Assembly: GCF_036169555.1 (NCBI RefSeq)
Contig: NZ_CP108032.1
Span: 6,634,001 to 6,698,000, forward strand
DNA from: Streptomyces sp. NBC_00306
Lineage (GTDB): Bacteria > Actinomycetota > Actinomycetes > Streptomycetales > Streptomycetaceae
Direction of reading: 5' to 3'
Length of the DNA stretch: 64,000 nucleotides
Position 1 is the first letter of the stretch. Every line of letters begins with the position of its first letter. Shown one piece after another: positions 1 to 9,074 of the stretch. The notes below the pieces were generated by a model, which was not told where the DNA came from, searched no databases, and saw only the letters and a program-made list of their open reading frames with translations. A program made the position numbers and the translations under genes.

Positions 1-974
1 CCGGAGTCCTTTTTGCGTGCCGCATTCACCATCATCGCATGCGCGGCCTCGACCTTGGTAGCCATCTCGGCCAGTTTGAACTGGATCCCCTGGTGCTGGG
101 CGATGGGCTTGCCGAAGGTGTGGCGCTGCTGTGCGTACGAGACGCCCAGCTCAAAGGCACGTTGCGCGACACCGCAGCCACGTGCCGCGACATTGACGCG
201 GCCGACCTCGACGCCGTCCATCATTTGGTAAAACCCTCGGCCGGTGGTGCCGCCGAGTACCCGATTGGCCGGAATGCGCAGTCCGTCCATGATGAGTTCG
301 GTCGTGTCGACGCCCTTGTAACCCATCTTGTCGATCTTCCCGGGGATGGTGAGGCCCGGACGGACCTCTCCGAAGCCGGGCTCCTTCTCGACGAGGAAGG
401 TCGTCATCGACTTGTGCCGGGCGGTGCCCTCCGGGTGTCCTTCGTCACTCCGGCACAGAACGGCCACCAGATTCGACGTTCCGCCGTTCGTGAGCCACAT
501 CTTCTGGCCGTTGAGGATGTACTCGTCGCCGTCCCTGACGCCCTTGGACGTGATGGCCGACACGTCCGAGCCGAGCGCCGGCTCCGACATGGAGAACGCG
601 CCGCGCACCTCGCCCAGCGCCATCCGGGGCAGGAAGGTGTCCTTCTGCTCCTGGGTGCCGTGCTGCTTGAGCATGTACGCCACGATGAAATGCGTGTTGA
701 TGATGCCCGAGACGGACATCCAGCCACGGGCGATCTCCTCGACGCACAGCGCGTACGTGAGCAGCGACTCGCCCAGACCGCCGTACTCCTCGGGAATCAT
801 CAGCCCGAACAGGCCGAGCTCCTTGAGGCCTTCGACGATCTGCGTCGGGTACTCGTCGCGGTGCTCCAGCTCGGTGGCGACCGGGATGATCTCCTTGTCG
901 ACGAAGTCCCGGACCGTCGACAGGATTTCCTGCTGGATGTCGGTCAGCCCGTGCGTCTGGGCGAGTCGGCTCAT
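1..974 (-). CDS. mcd: Acyl-CoA dehydrogenase, probable methylsuccinyl-CoA dehydrogenase (3' end cut by window)
   Basis: FAD-dependent acyl-CoA dehydrogenase. By position it should oxidise (2S)-methylsuccinyl-CoA to mesaconyl-CoA in the ethylmalonyl-CoA pathway. About 324 residues are visible from the ATG at 974; the family is usually near 400, so the C-terminal flavin/tetramer part lies outside the window. Family signatures seen: the FSMSEPALGSD flavin-loop motif, WLTNG, and the C-terminal-domain stretch QRHTFGKPIAQHQGIQ. It starts 2 nt after the stop of the mesaconyl-CoA hydratase gene, so it is the visible last gene of the ccr operon. The family is certain; the substrate is inferred from the neighbours. 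Confidence 0.88.
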   Translation of the reverse strand, partial: MSRLAQTHGLTDIQQEILSTVRDFVDKEIIPVATELEHRDEYPTQIVEGLKELGLFGLMIPEEYGGLGESLLTYALCVEEIARGWMSVSGIINTHFIVAYMLKQHGTQEQKDTFLPRMALGEVRGAFSMSEPALGSDVSAITSKGVRDGDEYILNGQKMWLTNGGTSNLVAVLCRSDEGHPEGTARHKSMTTFLVEKEPGFGEVRPGLTIPGKIDKMGYKGVDTTELIMDGLRIPANRVLGGTTGRGFYQMMDGVEVGRVNVAARGCGVAQRAFELGVSYAQQRHTFGKPIAQHQGIQFKLAEMATKVEAAHAMMVNAARKKDS

Positions 975-976
975 GA

Positions 977-1501
977 CTACTTCTCCGGCTTCTTGGAGGG
1001 CTCGATCAACTCCGGGCGGCCGGGCTGCTCGCCGCCGCGCTCCTTGATGTACGTCTCGGTGGGGACCATCACCTTGCGGCGGAACACGCAGACCAGCGTG
1101 CCGTCCTGCTTGTACCCCTTCGTCTCGACGTGGACGATGCCGCGGTCGCTCTTGGACCGGGACGGCGTCTTGTCGAGCACGGTGGTCTCGCCGTAGATCG
1201 TGTCGCCGTGGAACGTCGGCGCGACGTGCTTCAGCGACTCGATCTCCAGGTTGGCGATGGCCTTGCCGGAGACGTCCGGCACGGACATACCGAGGAGCAG
1301 CGAGTAGATGTAGTTGCCGACGACGACGTTCTTGCCGAAGTCCGTCGTCTTCTCCGCATAGTTCGTGTCCATGTGGAGGGGGTGGTGGTTCATGGTCAGC
1401 AGACAGAAGAGGTGGTCGTCGTACTCGGTGACCGTCTTCCCGGGCCAGTGCTTGTAGACCGCCCCGACCTCGAACTCTTCGTAGGTGCGTCCGAACTGCA
1501 T
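977..1501 (-). CDS. mch: MaoC-type hydratase, probable mesaconyl-CoA hydratase
   Basis: Hot-dog-fold (R)-specific enoyl-CoA hydratase of 174 residues. Between the dehydrogenase and the CoA-ester lyase it should hydrate mesaconyl-CoA to beta-methylmalyl-CoA. The N-terminus (MQFGRTYEEFEVGAVYKHWP) and the segment around NHHPLHMDTNYAEKT match actinobacterial MaoC proteins, with the usual catalytic Asp/His region. The ATG at 1501 lies 5 nt after the upstream stop, indicating translational coupling. The tail is Pro/Glu/Lys-rich. Its length suits a single-domain MaoC protein rather than the double-domain fungal type. Confidence 0.88.
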   Translation of the reverse strand: MQFGRTYEEFEVGAVYKHWPGKTVTEYDDHLFCLLTMNHHPLHMDTNYAEKTTDFGKNVVVGNYIYSLLLGMSVPDVSGKAIANLEIESLKHVAPTFHGDTIYGETTVLDKTPSRSKSDRGIVHVETKGYKQDGTLVCVFRRKVMVPTETYIKERGGEQPGRPELIEPSKKPEK

Positions 1502-1506
1502 GGTGC

Positions 1507-2466
1507 TCAGGCCTCCGGGGCTTCGAACGTCGAGGTACGGGTCATGCCCGCGGCACGGCCCTTGCCCGAGATGACCAGGGCCATCTTGCGGCTGGCCTCG
1601 TCGATCATCTCGTCGCCGAGCATCGCCGAGCCCTTCTTGCCGCCGGCCTCGGACGTGTAGTAGTCGTACGCGTCCAGGATCAGCTCGGCGTGGTCGTAGT
1701 CCTCCTGCGAGGGCGAGAACACCTCGTTGGACGCCTCGACCTGACCCGGGTGCAGGACCCACTTGCCGTCGAAGCCGAGCGCCGCGGCCCGCTGGGCGAC
1801 GGCCTTGTAGCCCTCGATGTTCTTGATCTGGAGGTAGGGGCCGTCGATCGCCTGGAGGTTGTTGGCACGGGCGGCCATCAGGATCTTCATCAGGATGTAG
1901 TGGTAGGCGTCCGCCGGGTAGCCGGGCGGCTGCTCGCCGACGACCAGCGACTTCATGTTGATCGACGCCATGAAGTCGGCCGGGCCGAAGATGATGGTCT
2001 CCGTGCGCGGGGAGGCTTGGGCGATCTCGTTGACGTTGTTCAGACCCTGCGCGTTCTCGATCTGCGCCTCGATGCCGATCTTGCCGACCTCGAAGCCCAT
2101 CGTCTTCTCGATCTGGGTCAGCAGCAGGTCCAGCGCCACGATCTGCTGGGCGTCCTGCACCTTCGGCAGCATGATGCAGTCGAGGTTCTGCCCGGCGCCC
2201 TCGACGACGGTGACCACGTCGCGGTAGGTCCACTCGGTGGTCCAGTCGTTGACCCGCACGACCCTGGTCTTGCCCGTCCAGTCACCCTCGTTGAGGAACT
2301 TCACGATGGTGTGCCGGGCGTCCGGCTTGGCGAGCGGCGCGCAGGCGTCCTCCAGGTCCAGGAAGACCTGGTCCGCCGGGAGGCCCTGGGCCTTCTCCAG
2401 GAAGCGCGGGTTGCTGCCCGGCACTGCGAGGCAGGAACGGCGCGGCCTCAGACGGTTGACAGTCAT
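1507..2466 (-). CDS. mcl1: HpcH/HpaI-family CoA ester lyase, probable beta-methylmalyl-CoA / malyl-CoA lyase
   Basis: Protein of 319 residues in the CitE/HpcH aldolase family (TIM barrel, Mg2+-dependent). In the ethylmalonyl-CoA pathway it splits beta-methylmalyl-CoA into glyoxylate and propionyl-CoA. Features seen: N-terminal RRSCLAVPGSNPRFLEKA, the acidic LDLEDACAP motif that binds Mg2+, and FGPADFMAS. The ATG at 2466 overlaps the meaA stop as ATGA. Because of this start, the upstream stretch that is open in the same frame is not part of the gene. Confidence 0.9.
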   Translation of the reverse strand: MTVNRLRPRRSCLAVPGSNPRFLEKAQGLPADQVFLDLEDACAPLAKPDARHTIVKFLNEGDWTGKTRVVRVNDWTTEWTYRDVVTVVEGAGQNLDCIMLPKVQDAQQIVALDLLLTQIEKTMGFEVGKIGIEAQIENAQGLNNVNEIAQASPRTETIIFGPADFMASINMKSLVVGEQPPGYPADAYHYILMKILMAARANNLQAIDGPYLQIKNIEGYKAVAQRAAALGFDGKWVLHPGQVEASNEVFSPSQEDYDHAELILDAYDYYTSEAGGKKGSAMLGDEMIDEASRKMALVISGKGRAAGMTRTSTFEAPEA

Positions 2467-4475
2467 GCGGGGACCTCCAGAGGGTCGAGCTTGTTCGCTT
2501 TCCGGATCTCGTCGACGATACGGCCGATGATCTCGGTGATGCCGAAGTCCTTCGGGGTGAACACGGCGGCCACGCCGGCCGCTTTCAGAGCGGTGGCGTC
2601 GGCGTTCGGGATGATTCCGCCGACGACGACCGGGATGTCCGGCGCCCCCGCCTCGCGGAGCCGGTCCAGCACGTCGGGCACCAGCTCGGCGTGCGACCCC
2701 GACAGGATGGACAGGCCCACGCAGTGCACGTCCTCGGCCAGCGCCGCGTTGACGATCTGCTCGGGCGTGAGCCGTATGCCCTGGTAGACCACCTCGAAGC
2801 CGGCGTCGCGGGCGCGTACGGCGATCTGCTCGGCGCCGTTGGAGTGCCCGTCCAGGCCCGGCTTGCCGACCAGCAGCCGCAGCCGTCCCGAGCCGAGCTC
2901 GTCGGCGGTGCGGGAGACCTTGTCGCGGACGACCGCGAGCGGCGTGCCCGCTTCCGCGGTGACCGCGACAGGTGCGCTGGAGACGCCCGTCGGGGCGCGG
3001 AACTCGCCGAACACATCGCGCAGCGCCCACGCCCACTCGCCGGTGGTGACACCCGCACGGGCGCACTCGACGGTGGCCGCCATCAGGTTCTCGGTCCCCG
3101 CGGCGGCCTTCTTCAGCGCGGTGAGCGATTCCGTGGCACGGGTCTCGTCGCGGTTGTCCCGCCACTCGTGCAGCTTGGCCACCACCCGCGCCTCGTTCTC
3201 CGGGTCGACCGTCATGATCGCCGTGTCGAGGTCGGCCGTCAGCGGGTTCGGCTCGGTGGTCTCGAAGATGTTCACGCCGACGATCTTGTCGTCGCCGCCC
3301 TCGATCCGCGCCCGCCGCTCCGCGTGCGAGGAGACCAGCTGCGACTTGAGGTACCCGGACTCGACGGCCGCCATCGCGCCGCCCATCTCCTGGATCCGGG
3401 TGATCTCCGCCAGGCACTCGTCGACCAGCGAGTCCACCTTGGCCTCGATGACGTGCGAGCCGGCGAAGATGTCCTCGTACTCCAGCAGGTCCGACTCGTG
3501 GGCGAGGACCTGCTGGATGCGCAGGGACCACTGCTGGTCCCACGGCCGCGGCAGACCGAGCGCCTCGTTCCAGGCCGGGAGCTGCACCGCGCGGGCGCGG
3601 GCGTCCTTGGACAGCGTGACGGCCAGCATCTCCAGCACGATGCGCTGGACGTTGTTCTCCGGCTGCGCCTCGGTGAGCCCCAGGGAGTTGACCTGGACGC
3701 CGTAGCGGAACCGGCGCTGCTTCTCGTTCTCGATGCCGTACCGCTCACGGGTGACCTGGTCCCAGATGCGGCCGAACGCACGCATCTTGCACATCTCCTC
3801 GATGAAGCGGACACCGGCGTTCACGAAGAAGGAGATACGGGCGACCACGTCGCCGAACTTCTCCGCCGGCACCTGACCCGAGTCCCGCACCGCGTCCAGC
3901 ACCGCGATCGCGGTGGACATCGCGTACGCGATCTCCTGGACCGGCGTGGCGCCCGCCTCCTGCAGGTGGTAACTGCAGATGTTGATGGGGTTCCACTTGG
4001 GGATGTTGGCGACCGTGTACGTGATCATGTCGGTGGTCAGCCGCAGGGAGGGCACGGGCGGGAAGACATGCGTCCCGCGCGACAGGTACTCCTTGACGAT
4101 GTCGTTCTGCGTGGTGCCCTGAAGCCGGGTGGCGTCCGCGCCCTGCTCCTCCGCGACGACCTGATAGAGCGCCAGCAGCCACATCGCGGTGGCGTTGATC
4201 GTCATCGAGGTGTTCATCTGCTCCAGGGGGATGTCCTGGAACAGCCTGCGCATGTCACCGAGATGCGAGACGGGAACCCCGACCCGGCCGACCTCGCCGC
4301 GGGCGAGGATGTGGTCGGGGTCGTAGCCCGTCTGTGTCGGCAGGTCGAAGGCGACCGACAGACCGGTCTGGCCCTTGGCGAGATTGCGCCGGTAGAGCTC
4401 GTTGGACGCCTCGGCGGTGGAGTGGCCCGCGTACGTCCGCATGAGCCACGGCCGGTCCTTCTGACGCTCTGTCAT
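2463..4475 (-). CDS. meaA: Ethylmalonyl-CoA mutase (MeaA), coenzyme-B12 dependent
   Basis: Adenosylcobalamin-dependent acyl-CoA mutase of 670 residues that converts (2R)-ethylmalonyl-CoA to methylsuccinyl-CoA. The N-terminal substrate barrel begins RPWLMRTYAGHSTA and includes the family stretch FDLPTQTGYDPDH. The C-terminal cobalamin domain carries the DxHxxG His-loop (GKPGLDGHSNGAEQ) and the downstream GGIIPNAD region. A single chain with both domains is the MeaA/Ecm arrangement. The gene starts 14 nt after ccr and overlaps the lyase by 4 nt, so all are probably one mRNA. A biotechnologically relevant role is established for this family: supply of branched and extender acyl-CoAs in Streptomyces. 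Confidence 0.95.
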   Translation of the reverse strand: MTERQKDRPWLMRTYAGHSTAEASNELYRRNLAKGQTGLSVAFDLPTQTGYDPDHILARGEVGRVGVPVSHLGDMRRLFQDIPLEQMNTSMTINATAMWLLALYQVVAEEQGADATRLQGTTQNDIVKEYLSRGTHVFPPVPSLRLTTDMITYTVANIPKWNPINICSYHLQEAGATPVQEIAYAMSTAIAVLDAVRDSGQVPAEKFGDVVARISFFVNAGVRFIEEMCKMRAFGRIWDQVTRERYGIENEKQRRFRYGVQVNSLGLTEAQPENNVQRIVLEMLAVTLSKDARARAVQLPAWNEALGLPRPWDQQWSLRIQQVLAHESDLLEYEDIFAGSHVIEAKVDSLVDECLAEITRIQEMGGAMAAVESGYLKSQLVSSHAERRARIEGGDDKIVGVNIFETTEPNPLTADLDTAIMTVDPENEARVVAKLHEWRDNRDETRATESLTALKKAAAGTENLMAATVECARAGVTTGEWAWALRDVFGEFRAPTGVSSAPVAVTAEAGTPLAVVRDKVSRTADELGSGRLRLLVGKPGLDGHSNGAEQIAVRARDAGFEVVYQGIRLTPEQIVNAALAEDVHCVGLSILSGSHAELVPDVLDRLREAGAPDIPVVVGGIIPNADATALKAAGVAAVFTPKDFGITEIIGRIVDEIRKANKLDPLEVPA

Positions 4476-4489
4476 GTGTGGGACCTCAG

Positions 4490-5827
4490 TCAGACGTTGC
4501 GGAAGCGGTTGATGGCGTCCACGTGCTTCTCGCGCATCTCCTCGTCGCGCACACCCAGACCCTCGCTCGGGGCGAGAGCGAGGACGCCGACCTTGCCCTG
4601 GTGGAGATTGCGGTGCACGTCGTACGCGGCCTGGCCGGTCTCTTCGAGGGAGTAGACCTTGGAGAGGGTGGGGTGGATCTTGCCCTTGGCGATCAGGCGG
4701 TTGGCCTCCCATGCCTCGCGGTAGTTGGCGAAGTGGGAGCCGATGATGCGCTTGAGCGACATCCACAGGTAGCGGTTGTCGTACTCGTGCATGTAGCCCG
4801 AGGTGGAGGCGCAGGTGGTGATGGTGCCGCCCTTGCGGGTGACGTAGACGCTCGCCCCGAAGGTCTCGCGGCCGGGGTGCTCGAAGACGATGTCGATGTC
4901 CTCGCCGCCCGTGAACTCGCGGATGCGCTTGCCGAAGCGCTTCCACTCCTTCGGGTCCTGCGTGTGCTCGTCCTTCCAGAACTTGTAGCCCTCGGCGCTG
5001 CGGTCGATGATCGCCTCGGCGCCCATCGCGCGGCAGATGTCCGCCTTCTGCTCGCTGGAGACGACACAGATCGGGTTGGCGCCGCCGGCCAGGGCGAACT
5101 GGGTGGCGTAGGAGCCGAGTCCGCCGCTGGCACCCCAGATCAGGACGTTGTCGCCCTGCTTCATGCCCGCGCCGTTGCGCGAGACGAGCTGACGGTACGC
5201 GGTGGAGTTCACCAGGCCCGGGGCTGCGGCCTCCTCCCAGCTGAGGTGCTGGGGCTTGGGCATCAGCTGGTTGGACTTGACGAGTGCGATCTCCGCCAGG
5301 CCGCCGAAGTTGGTCTCGAAGCCCCAGATCCGCTGCTCGGGGTCGAGCATCGTGTCGTTGTGGCCGTCGGAGGACTCGAGCTCGACGGACAGGCAGTGGG
5401 CGACGACCTCGTCGCCGGGCCGCCAGGCGTTGACGCCGGGCCCGGTGCGCAGGACGACGCCCGCCAGGTCGGATCCGATGACGTGGTAGGGCAGATCGTG
5501 GCGCTTGGTGAGTTCCGAGAGCCGTCCGTAGCGCTCCAGGAAGCCGAAGGTGGACATCGGCTCGAAGATCGAGGTCCAGACGGAGTTGTAGTTCACCGAG
5601 CTGGCCATGACGGCCACCAGTGCCTCGCCGGGGCCGAGTTCGGGCACCGCGACGTCCTCGACATGGATGGACTTGCGGGGGTCCTTCTCCTTGGTTTCGA
5701 GGCCGTTGAACATCTCGACCTCGTCCTTGTGCACGGTGACCGCGCGGTAGGACTCGGGGATGGGCAGTGCGGCGAAGTCGGCGGGGGTGCTGTCCGTCGA
5801 CTGAATGGCGTCCAGGATGTCCTTCAC
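4490..5827 (-). CDS. ccr: Crotonyl-CoA carboxylase/reductase
   Basis: NADPH-dependent medium-chain dehydrogenase of 445 residues that reductively carboxylates crotonyl-CoA to ethylmalonyl-CoA. It is the entry step of the pathway and the source of the polyketide extender ethylmalonyl-CoA. The nucleotide-binding loop is WGASGGLGSY (residues 231-240). The four residues known to position CO2 in Kitasatospora CCR are all present at the same numbers: Asn81, Phe170, Glu171 and His365. The start at 5827 has a GGAG-like region upstream. It is the first gene of the operon and sits about 210 nt downstream of the predicted promoter, leaving a long leader. Confidence 0.97.
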   Translation of the reverse strand: MKDILDAIQSTDSTPADFAALPIPESYRAVTVHKDEVEMFNGLETKEKDPRKSIHVEDVAVPELGPGEALVAVMASSVNYNSVWTSIFEPMSTFGFLERYGRLSELTKRHDLPYHVIGSDLAGVVLRTGPGVNAWRPGDEVVAHCLSVELESSDGHNDTMLDPEQRIWGFETNFGGLAEIALVKSNQLMPKPQHLSWEEAAAPGLVNSTAYRQLVSRNGAGMKQGDNVLIWGASGGLGSYATQFALAGGANPICVVSSEQKADICRAMGAEAIIDRSAEGYKFWKDEHTQDPKEWKRFGKRIREFTGGEDIDIVFEHPGRETFGASVYVTRKGGTITTCASTSGYMHEYDNRYLWMSLKRIIGSHFANYREAWEANRLIAKGKIHPTLSKVYSLEETGQAAYDVHRNLHQGKVGVLALAPSEGLGVRDEEMREKHVDAINRFRNV

Positions 5828-6045
5828 GGGTGCCTCCGGCGAAGCGCGTTTCGGGGAACGCTGAGGGGAACGTCGGTGTGCTGCTGTGTGGAGGTGTGCC
5901 GTCGGTTCGGCGGGTGGTGCGGGTGTGGCGGCGCCGGTGGGCGCGAAGGGTGCCTGTGACGCAGGCGTCCGGGCCGCAAACTCAGGGTTTGCTGGGACAG
6001 TCGGCGTACGAATGGTCTCTGCACGCCGGCCGCCCGGACAACTTC
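5828..6045 (-). other. Long 5' leader of ccr
   Basis: If the promoter at 6046-6074 is right, transcription starts near 6039 and leaves an untranslated leader of about 210 nt before ccr. I see no convincing gene in it; the short open frames look like GC-bias artefacts. I could not recognise a riboswitch by eye. Confidence 0.4.
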
Positions 6046-6074
6046 AACGTATGGCACGGCGTGCCATGTGACAA
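6046..6074 (-). promoter_or_regulatory. ccr promoter with embedded 17-bp perfect palindrome
   Basis: On the minus strand, TTGTCA (complement of 6069-6074) and TACGTT (complement of 6046-6051) are separated by exactly 17 nt. That spacer region is occupied by the perfect palindrome ATGGCACGGCGTGCCAT (6051-6067, 8-bp arms around one G). This geometry is typical of a repressor operator that blocks RNA polymerase. The TetR gene immediately upstream is the obvious candidate ligand; that link is inferred. Confidence 0.65.
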
Positions 6075-6130
6075 GACACTGCGTGCCAACAATTTCTCTC
6101 AGTTGTCATCCGGGGGGCACGTATGAGCAA

Positions 6131-6160
6131 CAACGGCCGCCCCCGAGGGGGCGGCCGTTG
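6131..6160 (-). terminator. Strong hairpin downstream of the TetR gene
   Basis: A perfect 14-bp stem (CAACGGCCGCCCCC paired with its complement) closes on a 2-nt loop. It lies between the TetR stop and the ccr promoter, so it probably ends TetR transcription and insulates ccr. A second smaller stem (7 bp) lies at 6182-6200. Neither has a U-tract, as is usual in Streptomyces. Confidence 0.7.
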
Positions 6161-6304
6161 CTCACTGTGAGTGACCGAATGCGCTCCGCTGCTCGGAGCG
6201 GGGGGCCCGAGGGTGATTCCCGGGGTGGCCCGGGGGTCGCGGGTACCGCCATCCGTATGAACTTCAGGGCCTGGCGGAGGGGTCAGAACCCCCGGCACAC
6301 CGGG

Positions 6305-7150
6305 TCAGGCGCGGCGGTCCTGAAGCGCCCGCTCGATCGTGCGCATCACGTCGTCCAGCGGCGCGTCCGTACGCGCCACGGCCACCAGGACCTCGCCCTC
6401 GGTGGTCACCGCCGCGGCCGGTGCCGGATCGCCGGAGCGGGGCGCGGACGCCGTGGGCACCCCGTCCCGTGAGCGGCCTGCTCCTATGCCGGTGCCGAAG
6501 GTGTCGCGGACGATCGCGAAGGCGTGGTCGAGCTGGGTCTCCACGTCGCCCTGGCCGCCGGCGCGCAGCCAGCGGCGCAGCACGTGGTTGTGCGCGGTGA
6601 CCACCGCGGACGCCGCCACCTCCGCCAGCAGCGGATCGTCGTTGCCGTCGTGGTGGTCGCGCTCGTCGAAGTGCCCCAGCAGATAGCGGGTGAACAGCCG
6701 CTCGTAGCGGGCCACCGAGGCGATCTCGCGCTCCCGCAGGGTCGGGACCTCGCGGGTCAGCCGGTAGCGCTCCACGGAGACGGCGGGGGAGGCCGCGTAC
6801 ATCCGCATGACCTCCTTGATTCCCCGGCACACCGTGTCGAGCGGGTGCTCGTGGGGCGGAGCCGCGTTCAGCACCGCCTCGGCCCGTACGAGCGTGTCGT
6901 CGTGGTCCGGGAAGATCGCCTCTTCCTTGGAGCGGAAGTGGCGGAAGAAGGTCCGCCGCGCGACGCCCGCGGCCGCCGCGATCTCGTCCACCGTCGTCGC
7001 TTCGTAGCCCTTGGTCGCGAACAGTTCCATCGCCGCGGCGGCCAGTTCGCGCCGCATCTTGAGGCGCTGTGCGGCGGCGCGACTGCCGGCTGCGCTCTCC
7101 GGGGCGTCGGACGTGGCCTTGGTACGGGCGGGCTTGGCGGGCTGCGGCAT
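6305..7150 (-). CDS. TetR-family transcriptional regulator next to ccr
   Basis: Regulator of about 281 residues. The N-terminal TetR helix-turn-helix reads RRELAAAAMELFATKGYEAT followed by TVDEIAAAAGVARRTFFRHF. The C-terminal half is a ligand-binding helical domain with a low-complexity Ala/Pro patch before the last helix (EVLVAVARTDAPLDDVMRTIERAL). The start could be the ATG at 7150 or the one at 7168; neither has a strong ribosome site. It lies between ccr and the 3-hydroxybutyryl-CoA dehydrogenase gene and is a likely acyl-CoA-responsive repressor of one or both. The target is inferred. Confidence 0.85.
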   Translation of the reverse strand: MPQPAKPARTKATSDAPESAAGSRAAAQRLKMRRELAAAAMELFATKGYEATTVDEIAAAAGVARRTFFRHFRSKEEAIFPDHDDTLVRAEAVLNAAPPHEHPLDTVCRGIKEVMRMYAASPAVSVERYRLTREVPTLREREIASVARYERLFTRYLLGHFDERDHHDGNDDPLLAEVAASAVVTAHNHVLRRWLRAGGQGDVETQLDHAFAIVRDTFGTGIGAGRSRDGVPTASAPRSGDPAPAAAVTTEGEVLVAVARTDAPLDDVMRTIERALQDRRA

Positions 7151-7292
7151 GACCTGAACGTACTGCATCCGTGCAGGAGAGCGCGCCTGTGGGTGAGGAG
7201 CGCCCGCCCCTGTGGCGGGGGCGGAAACGGGGGCCGGAGCCGGGGGCGGACCGTCCGAGGGATCGAGCAGTCCGCCCCAGCCGGCGGTGTGA

Positions 7293-9074
7293 TCAGCGGC
7301 GGGCATATTCGCGGAAGCCACGCCCGGTCTTCCGGCCGAGGCAGCCCGCGGCCACCAGGTGCTCCAGCAGTGGCGCGGGAGCGAGACCCGGGTCGCGGAA
7401 CTCGCGGTGCAGCACCTTCTCGATCGCGAGCGAGACGTCGAGCCCCACCACGTCGAGGAGTTCGAAGGGCCCCATCGGGTAGCCGCCGCCCAGCTTCATG
7501 GCGGCGTCGATGTCGTCGAGGGTGGCGTAGTGCTCCTCGACCATCTTGATCGCGTTGTTCAGGTACGGGAAGAGCAGTGCGTTCACGATGAATCCGGCGC
7601 GGTCGCCGCAGTCCACCGGGTGCTTCTTGATCTTCGCGGTCACCGCGCGGACCGTGGCGTGGACGTCGTCGGCCGTCAGGACGGTACGGACGACCTCGAC
7701 CAGCTTCATCGCCGGCGCCGGGTTGAAGAAGTGCATGCCGATGACGTCCTGCGGGCGCGAGGTGGCGCGGGCACAGGCCACGACCGGCAGCGAGGAGGTG
7801 GTGGTGGCGAGCACCGCACCCTCCTTGCAGATCTTGTCCAGGGTGGCGAACAGCTGCTGCTTGATCTCCAGGTCCTCGGCGACGGCCTCGACCGCGAGAT
7901 CGACGTCCGCGAAGGCGTCCAGGGAGCCGGCGGGAGTGATCCGGCCGAGCGTCTCGTCCCGCGCCTCGGCCGTCATCCGTCCCTTGTCGACAGAACGGGA
8001 AAGAGACTTGGTGATACGGGACTTGGCCGTCTCCGCCTTCTCCAGCGAGCGCGCGGCGAGCACCACGTCGTAGCCCGCCTTGGCGAAGACCTCGGCGATG
8101 CCGCTCGCCATGGTCCCGGAACCAGCCACGCCCACGGAACGGACCTCACGGCCACCCGCTCCCTCGGCCGCCGGCTGCGGGGTGAGCGCGTCCGGCACCG
8201 GGGTCGCGGCAGCGGGTGCCGCGTAGGTGTAGAAGCCGCGCCCCGCCTTGCGGCCGGTCAGACCGGCCTCGCTCAGCTGCTTGAGGATGGGGGCCGGCGC
8301 GTGCAGCCGGTCGCGGGACGCGGAGTACATCGCGTCGAGAACCGTCCGGGCGGTGTCGATGCCGATCAGGTCCAGCAGTGCCAGCGGTCCCATCGGCAGG
8401 CCGCAGCCGAGCTTCATCGCGGCGTCGATGTCCTCACGGGAGGCGTACTTGGCCTCGTACATCGCGGCGGCCTGGTTGAGGTAGCCGAAGAGCAGACCGT
8501 CGGCGACGAAACCGGGCCGGTCACCCACGGCGACGGGCTCCTTGCCGAGTTCACGCGCCAGCGCGGTGACCGCTTCGACGGCGGCGGGCGCGGTCAGCAC
8601 CGAGGAGACGACCTCGACCAGCTTCATCGCGGGGGCCGGGTTGAAGAAGTGCAGCCCGAGCACGCGCTCGGGGTGCGAGGAGTCGGCGGCCAGGCGGGTC
8701 ACGGACAGGGCGTTGGTGCCGGTGGCGACGATGGTCGTGGGGCGCACGATGCCGTCCAGCGCACGGAAGACCTGCTGCTTGGCCTCGTACGACTCGGACA
8801 CCACCTCGATCACGAGATCCGCGTCGGCGGCCGCCTGGAGATCGGAGAACGTGCGGAAGCGGGCGAGCGTGTTGCGGCGCTCCTCCTCGGTGATCCGCTC
8901 ACGCTCCACGGCGCGTGCGGTGGAGGCTTCGAGGGCGACGACGGCCTGGCGGGCGGCCGCGGCGCTGATGTCGATGCCGATGACCTCACGGCCGGCCCGG
9001 GCGAGCACCTCGGCGATGCCGGTGCCCATGGTGCCGAGGCCGACGACGGCAATGGTGTGGAGAGGGGTGTCCAT
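7293..9074 (-). CDS. Tandem-duplicated 3-hydroxybutyryl-CoA dehydrogenase
   Basis: Protein of 593 residues made of two homologous 3-hydroxyacyl-CoA dehydrogenase units, about 1-290 and 313-593, joined by a Pro/Ala linker. Each unit has its own Rossmann loop (GLGTMGTG and GSGTMASG), its own catalytic-His motif HFFNPAPAMKLVEVV, and its own C-terminal dimer domain with MGP. Most bacterial enzymes are one unit of about 285 residues. It should interconvert acetoacetyl-CoA and 3-hydroxybutyryl-CoA, feeding crotonyl-CoA to ccr. The ATG at 9074 has GGAG upstream. A gap of about 140 nt separates it from the TetR gene on the same strand. Confidence 0.92.
   Translation of the reverse strand: MDTPLHTIAVVGLGTMGTGIAEVLARAGREVIGIDISAAAARQAVVALEASTARAVERERITEEERRNTLARFRTFSDLQAAADADLVIEVVSESYEAKQQVFRALDGIVRPTTIVATGTNALSVTRLAADSSHPERVLGLHFFNPAPAMKLVEVVSSVLTAPAAVEAVTALARELGKEPVAVGDRPGFVADGLLFGYLNQAAAMYEAKYASREDIDAAMKLGCGLPMGPLALLDLIGIDTARTVLDAMYSASRDRLHAPAPILKQLSEAGLTGRKAGRGFYTYAAPAAATPVPDALTPQPAAEGAGGREVRSVGVAGSGTMASGIAEVFAKAGYDVVLAARSLEKAETAKSRITKSLSRSVDKGRMTAEARDETLGRITPAGSLDAFADVDLAVEAVAEDLEIKQQLFATLDKICKEGAVLATTTSSLPVVACARATSRPQDVIGMHFFNPAPAMKLVEVVRTVLTADDVHATVRAVTAKIKKHPVDCGDRAGFIVNALLFPYLNNAIKMVEEHYATLDDIDAAMKLGGGYPMGPFELLDVVGLDVSLAIEKVLHREFRDPGLAPAPLLEHLVAAGCLGRKTGRGFREYARR

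Noticed and set aside
6241..6246. GGGTAC on the plus strand between TetR and ccr
   Set aside because: No plus-strand gene follows it; both neighbours are on the minus strand.
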